Under the pieces are notes generated by a model. That model ran no database searches, was not told where the DNA came from, and saw nothing but the letters and a program-made list of their open reading frames with translations. A DNA stretch of 64,000 nt from RYN-230 sp963841695 (lineage in GTDB: Bacteria > Actinomycetota > Actinomycetes > Streptosporangiales > Streptosporangiaceae): contig CAWJDQ010000015.1 in NCBI GenBank assembly GCA_963841695.1, positions 434,001 to 498,000 on the forward strand, read 5' to 3'. The translations under genes and the position numbers were made by a program. Below are positions 59,788 to 64,000 of the stretch, one piece after another. Position 1 is the stretch's first letter; each line of letters begins with the position of its first letter.

Positions 59788-60663
59788 TCAACCGGCCGCG
59801 CACAGCGCCTCGCGGGCCGCGGGCACGACCTCCTCGGCGAAGATGCGGGACTGCCGTTCGCGGTCCCCGGACGGCCAGAACACGAACGCGTTCATCTGGT
59901 AGTCCGTGTACAGGCTGGTCAGCGTCTCGATCCAGCGTTCCGCCGGCCCGTGGAAGGGGCCCTGGTTCTCCGCGGAGATCAGCCCCGCGACGTTGTAGAG
60001 CCGGGTGATCCGGTCGGGGTCGCGGTTCTCCTCCAGCGCGGCCCCGGTGATGATGTCGTTCAGCTCCGGCAGCCGCTCGGGGGGCACGTACGGGGCGGAC
60101 ACCGACCAGCCGTCGGCCTTCGCGCCGACCAGCGCCGCGGCCCGCGGCCCCACCACGCCGAGCCAGAGCCCCATCGGGTGCGCCGGGCGGGGGCCGGGCC
60201 GTACCGCGGGCGCCTGGTAGTAGGTCCCCTCGAAACTGAACGGCTCGCCCGCCCAGCTGGCCCGGATGATGTCGATCGCCTCGCTGAGCGCCGCGCGGGC
60301 CTGGCCCGGGGTGCGCCGGGGGCCGCCCAGGCCCGCGATGCCGTCGGCGAAGGCGCCCGCGCCGAGCCCGAGCTCGAGCCGCCCGCCGGTGAGCACGTCG
60401 ATGCTGGCCGCCTGCTTGGCCAGCATGGCCGGGGGGCGCAGCGGCAGGTTGGCCACGTTCGGGAAGAAGTGCACCTGGCCGGTCCGGGCGGCCAGCCAGG
60501 TGATCACCGTGAACGTGTCGAGGAACTCCGCGTTGTAGGGGTGGTCCTGGATGCCCACGTACTCCAGGCCGGCCGAGTCGGCGATGGCGGCGATGCGCCC
60601 GGCCACGGCCAGCCCGCTGGCGTGCGGGTTGACGTTCAGGCCGAATGCGGCTGGCGGTGCCAT
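59788..60663 (-). CDS. Luciferase-like (LLM) flavin/F420-dependent oxidoreductase
   Basis: A 291-residue enzyme from ATG 60663. It has FGLNVNPHASGLAVAGRIAAIADSAGLEYVGIQDHPYNAEFLDTFTVITWLAARTG, then FPNVANLPLRPPAMLAKQAASIDVLTGGRLELGLGAG and IIRASWAG, the usual TIM-barrel pattern of F420 or FMN-dependent oxidoreductases. The substrate is unknown. Its start lies inside the end of the MarR gene (28-base overlap), so the two are co-expressed, with hemerythrin as first gene. Confidence 0.94.
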   Translation of the reverse strand: MAPPAAFGLNVNPHASGLAVAGRIAAIADSAGLEYVGIQDHPYNAEFLDTFTVITWLAARTGQVHFFPNVANLPLRPPAMLAKQAASIDVLTGGRLELGLGAGAFADGIAGLGGPRRTPGQARAALSEAIDIIRASWAGEPFSFEGTYYQAPAVRPGPRPAHPMGLWLGVVGPRAAALVGAKADGWSVSAPYVPPERLPELNDIITGAALEENRDPDRITRLYNVAGLISAENQGPFHGPAERWIETLTSLYTDYQMNAFVFWPSGDRERQSRIFAEEVVPAAREALCAAG

Positions 60664-61178
60664 GAGTGCTCCTGCGTGGTGGGGGGATGGCCGCCTTCGG
60701 CCACCCGGGTCAGGGCCCGCGCGAGCAGATCCTGCTCGTCCGGGGTGAGGCGGTCGAGCAGCAGCTCGCTGATCGTCTGGGTGTGCACGGCACTGCCCTC
60801 GGCCAGCACCGCACGTCCCGCCGGGGTCATGGTAATCAGCACGCCGCGCCCGTCGCCGGGCGCGCCAGCCCGGCGCAGCCAGCCGTGCCGCTCGAGCCGG
60901 GCGACCGCCCGGCTGAGCGAGGGCTGGGTCAGCCGCACCGCGTCGCACAGGTCGCCCAGCCGGGCCCCCGGGCCCGGCGCCCGGTCCACCCGGAGCAGGA
61001 TCTGGAACTCATTGATGCTCAGCCCGCAGGCCCGGGTCAGCGCCTCGCTCAGCTGCTCCGTCACCAGCGCGTGCGCCGCGGTGAGCGCGGCCCAGGCCTG
61101 CGCGCAGGCGTGCGCGTCCGGCGGCATGCCCGGCGGGCGGGCCGCCGGGCCCGCCGCTGCCGTGTCCGGAGCCGCCAT
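60636..61178 (-). CDS. MarR-family regulator
   Basis: A 180-residue regulator. The wHTH region is CGLSINEFQILLRVDRAPGPGARLGDLCDAVRLTQPSLSRAVARLERHGWLRRAGAPGDGRGVLITMTPAGRAVL (about residues 50-125). The DxRxxxxxxT wing motif is seen as GDGRGVLITMT. N- and C-terminal helices should dimerise. It is the middle gene of the hemerythrin-MarR-LLM operon and likely regulates it through the palindrome at 61746-61763. Confidence 0.94.
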   Translation of the reverse strand: MAAPDTAAAGPAARPPGMPPDAHACAQAWAALTAAHALVTEQLSEALTRACGLSINEFQILLRVDRAPGPGARLGDLCDAVRLTQPSLSRAVARLERHGWLRRAGAPGDGRGVLITMTPAGRAVLAEGSAVHTQTISELLLDRLTPDEQDLLARALTRVAEGGHPPTTQEHSWHRQPHSA

Positions 61179-61187
61179 GGTCCTGCC

Positions 61188-61712
61188 TTACCAGCCCGGC
61201 CAGCGGCTGAAGGTGCTCAGCGTGCCGGAGATCTGCTCTTCCTCGTACTGGAGGTGAGCCAGCAGGTCGTCACTCAGCGTTCGCAGAGCGGTGACCAGGC
61301 GCGCGCGGGTGGCGTCCTCGCCGGCCTCGCCGAGCTGGTCTGCGGCCGCCTCGACCTCGTCCAGCAGATCGGAGACGTGCGCGTGGTCGGCCTCCAGCTT
61401 GTCCACCACCGGGCTCAGTGCCGGGTTGGCCTGGCGCAGGGCGGGGAACAGCAGCATCGACTCGTGCGTGTGATGGGAGTGAACGAACCGGCAGTGCTGC
61501 AGGCAGCTGACCTTCAGCTGCCAGACCGCGCTGCCGGAGGCGAGCGACTGGATCGCGCCGCGGATCATCCCGGCGGGGCGGCCCGCCTCGGCGTCCGCGG
61601 CCATCTGGCGGATCACGCCGAGGTCGTGGCGGATCATGTCGTGTACCCACCTGAGCTCGGCCACCATGGCCTCCCCCCGGGGGTTCGGCCGTCCCTGCTC
61701 GGTCACCGTCAT
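61188..61712 (-). CDS. Hemerythrin-domain protein
   Basis: A 174-residue di-iron protein. It starts TVTEQGRPNPRGEAMVAELRWVHDMIRHDLGVIR (His ligands), then CRFVHSHHTHESMLLFPALRQ (H-x3-H-E type) and LEADHAHVSDLLDEVEAAADQLG, and ends DDLLAHLQYEEEQISGTL. Ligands are spaced as in bacterial hemerythrins that bind oxygen, NO or peroxide. First gene of the operon with MarR and LLM. Confidence 0.93.
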   Translation of the reverse strand: MTVTEQGRPNPRGEAMVAELRWVHDMIRHDLGVIRQMAADAEAGRPAGMIRGAIQSLASGSAVWQLKVSCLQHCRFVHSHHTHESMLLFPALRQANPALSPVVDKLEADHAHVSDLLDEVEAAADQLGEAGEDATRARLVTALRTLSDDLLAHLQYEEEQISGTLSTFSRWPGW

Positions 61713-61745
61713 CGTGGCACCGCCGCAGCCGGGTCCTCAGATAGA

Positions 61746-61763
61746 TACATACGCATGTATGTA
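61746..61763. promoter_or_regulatory. Operator of the hemerythrin-MarR-LLM operon
   Basis: TACATAC (61746-61752), spacer GCAT, GTATGTA (61757-61763): 7-base perfect arms in an A/T-rich patch 34 bases before the hemerythrin start. Its place and symmetry suit the MarR protein encoded in the operon. Confidence 0.78.
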
Positions 61764-61768
61764 CTGTA

Positions 61769-61820
61769 GCACGCTGGCCGGGGACGGGGCACGCTGGCCC
61801 GGGACGGTGGCACGCTGGCC
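61769..61820. repeat. Three copies of an 11-base word with 20-21-base period
   Basis: GCACGCTGGCC occurs at 61769-61779, 61789-61799 and 61810-61820, each followed by a GGGACGG-like word. This tandem array fills the spacer between the operator and the end of the MBL gene. Confidence 0.8.
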
Positions 61821-61841
61821 CGGGCGGGGACGGGCCGGCCG

Positions 61842-62963
61842 TCAGCGGGCGGCCGGGCCGGGGAGCGCGTACGTCACCAGCTGGCTGGTGGCCGTGCGGG
61901 CCAGCCGGCCCTGGGCTACCAGCAGGTCCAGGTGGACCCCGGTTTCCAGGACCGCGAGCATCTGGTTGAACGGGTCGAGCTCACCGAACCGGCGGCCCCG
62001 CCGGGTCCAGGGCAGGGCCAGCGCGGCCTCGTAGGCGGTGTGCGCCCCGGCCCTGATCCGCTCGAGGCAGGCGTTGAGCCGGTCCTCGTGGTGAGCCAGC
62101 AGCGCGTGCACCCGGGCGTGGGTCGTCTCCGTCACGGGGCCGTGCGCGGGCAGCAGCCGCAGGTCCGGCAGGTCCAGCATCAGCCTGAGCGAGCGGAGGT
62201 AGTCACCCAGCGGCAGTTCGGCCACCACCGCCTCGAAGCCCACCGACGGGGTGATGTGCGGCAGCACGTGGTCCCCGGCAAAGAGCAGGTCCTGCCCGAG
62301 GTCGGCGAAGACGGTATGCCCCTGGGTATGGCCGGGGGTCGCCACCGCCAGCAGGTCACGGCCGTCCAGCGGGATGCTGGCCTGGTCCTTGAGCCACTCG
62401 TCGGGCTGCTCCCACACGTCGTTGCGCTCGGGCGGGGCGCTGCCGAAGGCCGCCCGCAGCGCGCGGATCACCGGCTCAGCCCCGGCGCGCTCCATCCGGA
62501 GCACGTGCTCGCTCATGTTCCGCCGCCCCGCGTCACCGGCCGCGGTCAGCGACGGCCGGTCGCCGATGCCCAGCGCCACGTGGGTGCCGAAGCGGCGGCG
62601 CAGGATCACCGCCATCGTGTAATGATCCCGGTGCACGTGGGTGACCAGGCAGCGGGTGATCTGCGCGGAGGTGCGGCCGATCCGGTCCAGGGCCGCGTCC
62701 AGCAGGCCCCCGGTCTCGGCCAGCGCCCAGCCCGCGTCGACCAGGACCAGGTCGTCGCCGGACTCGATGGCGTAGACGTTCACCGCCCGCAGCCCGTCGT
62801 TGGGCAGGGGCAGCGGGATCCGGTGCACGCCGGTGGCCACGGTGAACAGCCCTGGCTCAGTCCAGTCGCCCGGGCTCTGGCCGCCGGCGCCCTGATCTCC
62901 GGCGCGCTGATCTCCGGTGCCCCGATCTCCGGCACGCTGCCCAGCTGAGTCTGCCATCAACAT
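61842..62963 (-). CDS. Metallo-beta-lactamase-fold hydrolase
   Basis: A 373-residue hydrolase from ATG 62963 (GGAG five bases before it; ATG 62957 is also possible). The metal motif is CLVTHVHRDHYTMAVIL (HxHxDH), with later ligands in VATPGHTQGHTVFADLG (His), LLFAGDHVLPHITP (Asp) and LLPAHGPVTET (His). The N-terminal 30 residues are a G-D-Q/R-rich repeat made by a 15-base tandem repeat. Relatives include glyoxalase-II-like and thioesterase-type enzymes. The substrate is unknown. Confidence 0.93.
   Translation of the reverse strand: MLMADSAGQRAGDRGTGDQRAGDQGAGGQSPGDWTEPGLFTVATGVHRIPLPLPNDGLRAVNVYAIESGDDLVLVDAGWALAETGGLLDAALDRIGRTSAQITRCLVTHVHRDHYTMAVILRRRFGTHVALGIGDRPSLTAAGDAGRRNMSEHVLRMERAGAEPVIRALRAAFGSAPPERNDVWEQPDEWLKDQASIPLDGRDLLAVATPGHTQGHTVFADLGQDLLFAGDHVLPHITPSVGFEAVVAELPLGDYLRSLRLMLDLPDLRLLPAHGPVTETTHARVHALLAHHEDRLNACLERIRAGAHTAYEAALALPWTRRGRRFGELDPFNQMLAVLETGVHLDLLVAQGRLARTATSQLVTYALPGPAAR
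62892..62936. repeat. 15-bp tandem repeat inside the MBL gene
   Basis: Three units of CTGATCTCCGGCGCG type (62892-62906, 62907-62921, 62922-62936), 15 bases each and slightly diverged, encode the G-D-Q-(R/G)-A repeats in the N-terminus of the MBL protein. The period equals that of the array at 56546-56620, but the unit sequence differs. Confidence 0.85.
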
Positions 62964-63150
62964 CCCATCTCCGGCCGCGCCGTGTCCCGGCGCGCGGCGG
63001 CGTCCCGCCGCAGGAGTGGCCGCCGCCAGATCACCGCACGGCCGCTACGGCCAGCCAGTCGGGACGCGGCCTTTCACCGTCCCAGGTCATTATGCCCGGT
63101 GACCTCTGCAGGCCAGCCGGGTGAGCCGCGGCCAGGCCGGGCCCAGGGAT

Positions 63151-64000
63151 TCAGCTGGGCCGCAGGCCCAGGGCCACGGCGGCCTGGTCCAGGGCGCCGA
63201 GGTGGTCACTGAGGCTGGCCAGCCCGGCGCCCATGGTGTTGACGGCCAGGTGGGTGGCGCCCGCCGCGCGCCAGGCGGCCGCCTGGTCGGCGAGCCTGGT
63301 GGCGTCCCCCCGCCAGCTGACCCGGCCTTCCATGCCGAGCTGGGCTGGATCCCGGCCGGCCTCCCGGGCGGCCGCGGACACCACGGCCCGGGCTTGGTCG
63401 AGCTCCGGGCCTGGGCTGACCTGCGGGAACCAGCCGTCGGCGAGGCGGCCAGCCCGGCGGTAGGCCCGTTCGGACTGCGCGCCGAACCAGACCGGGATCG
63501 GCTTCTGGATCGGCAGCGGCGCCAGCCCGGCCCCGGTCACCCGGTCGAACTCCCCCTCGTGGGTCACGGACTCCTCGGTCCACAGGCGGCGCATCAGCGT
63601 GACCTGCTCCTCCAGCCGCCGGCCCCGGGTGCGGAAGTCCTGCCCGAGCGCCTCGTACTCGACCTGGTTCCAGCCCAGCCCCACGCCGAGCCGGAAGTGG
63701 CCGCCGGACAGCAGGTCCACCTCGGCGGCCTGCTTGGCCACCAGCGCGGTCTGCCGCTGCGGCAGGATGATGATCCCGGTCACCAGTTCCAGCGAGGTGA
63801 GCGCGGCCAGGAAGCCGAACAGCACCATCGGCTCGTGGAACGTGGTGCGCACGTCATAGGGTCCGGCCCAGCCCTGGTGCACGGCCGGGTCCGCGCCCAC
63901 CACGTGGTCGTAGGCCATGACGTGCGCGAAGCCCAGTTCCTCGACCCGCTGACCGTAAGCCCGCACCGCTCCGGCGTCCGGCCCGATCTCAGTCTGCGGG
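63151..64000 (-). CDS. Luciferase-like F420-dependent oxidoreductase (start outside window)
   Basis: The visible part is 283 residues, open to the window edge. It shows AYGQRVEELGFAHVMAYDHVVGAD, TSLELVTGIIILPQRQTALVAKQAAEVDLLSGGHFRLGVGLGWNQVEYEALG, PLPIQKPIPVWFGAQSERAYRRAGRLADGWFP and the tail ASLSDHLGALDQAAVAL, the pattern of LLM class F420-dependent enzymes. The start codon lies beyond base 64000. About 190 bases with no gene separate it from the MBL gene. Confidence 0.94.
   Translation of the reverse strand, partial: PQTEIGPDAGAVRAYGQRVEELGFAHVMAYDHVVGADPAVHQGWAGPYDVRTTFHEPMVLFGFLAALTSLELVTGIIILPQRQTALVAKQAAEVDLLSGGHFRLGVGLGWNQVEYEALGQDFRTRGRRLEEQVTLMRRLWTEESVTHEGEFDRVTGAGLAPLPIQKPIPVWFGAQSERAYRRAGRLADGWFPQVSPGPELDQARAVVSAAAREAGRDPAQLGMEGRVSWRGDATRLADQAAAWRAAGATHLAVNTMGAGLASLSDHLGALDQAAVALGLRPS

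Noticed and set aside
1..64000. CRISPR arrays
   Set aside because: No regularly spaced direct repeats with unique spacers were seen; the tandem arrays found have no spacers.

Overview
This window comes from the chromosome of a GC-rich actinobacterium. The left edge carries the conserved rpsR-rplI-dnaB cluster that in actinobacteria usually lies near the origin. Frequent GTG starts, ATGA/GTGA stop-start overlaps, F420-type luciferase-like enzymes, a SigK/RskA pair, encapsulin with DyP cargo, and a DnaB intein all fit. No species name can be supported from the sequence alone.

Layout. 1-4264: rpsR end, rplI, a small unknown gene, a non-coding stretch with DnaA-box-like sites, and dnaB split by a LAGLIDADG intein. 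4265-13441: an accessory, decaying zone with a TetR regulator facing a multiply frameshifted MFS gene, a PH-domain membrane protein, a HEPN-like protein, a truncated second MFS gene with its own TetR regulator, a frameshifted NmrA-like gene and a dead TnsA/TnsB (Tn7-like) transposase pair. 13595-15477: hydrolase, SnoaL-like protein, TetR. 15774-21507: a two-component system beside a lipoprotein, a membrane-fusion-type protein, an ABC ATPase with two frameshifts and a MacB-like permease. 21759-28155: sugar kinase, two small exported or membrane proteins, tRNA-Arg(ACG), two gene remnants joined head to head, an orphan AAA ATPase, an aminoglycoside-phosphotransferase-like kinase and an ECF sigma factor. 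28148-38198: an anti-sigma-like protein, a YfhO-like membrane protein, small enzymes, and an ABC-2 exporter operon ending in an XRE regulator. 38304-45940: an RCC1-repeat lipoprotein, a 72-residue HTH protein with a paired perfect operator, a STAS protein, remnants of topoisomerase IB and of a HAD phosphatase, an SDR, a quinone oxidoreductase and a nitrilase-family enzyme. 46135-54418: SMP-30 lactonase and VOC protein around a palindromic operator, Smr and gluconokinase, a frameshifted sedolisin, SigK/RskA, and an OmpR-type two-component system. 54576-64000: a heme-type membrane protein, then a minus-strand block holding a MazF-like toxin/antitoxin pair, encapsulin shell and DyP peroxidase cargo, an aldo-keto reductase, a hemerythrin-MarR-luciferase-like operon, an MBL-fold hydrolase and a second luciferase-like enzyme cut by the window edge.

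Two themes run through the window. First, many accessory genes are broken by short indels while their motifs survive in shifted frames (about 18 breaks in 11 genes), and others are truncated, internally deleted or fused. This is either real gene decay or a base-level assembly problem, and read data would decide. Second, several regulators sit beside clean palindromes that look like their own operators. The most interesting working unit is the encapsulin/DyP locus, where the cargo has an intact C-terminal targeting tail and a toxin-antitoxin pair follows the shell gene, separated from it by a five-copy 15-bp repeat.
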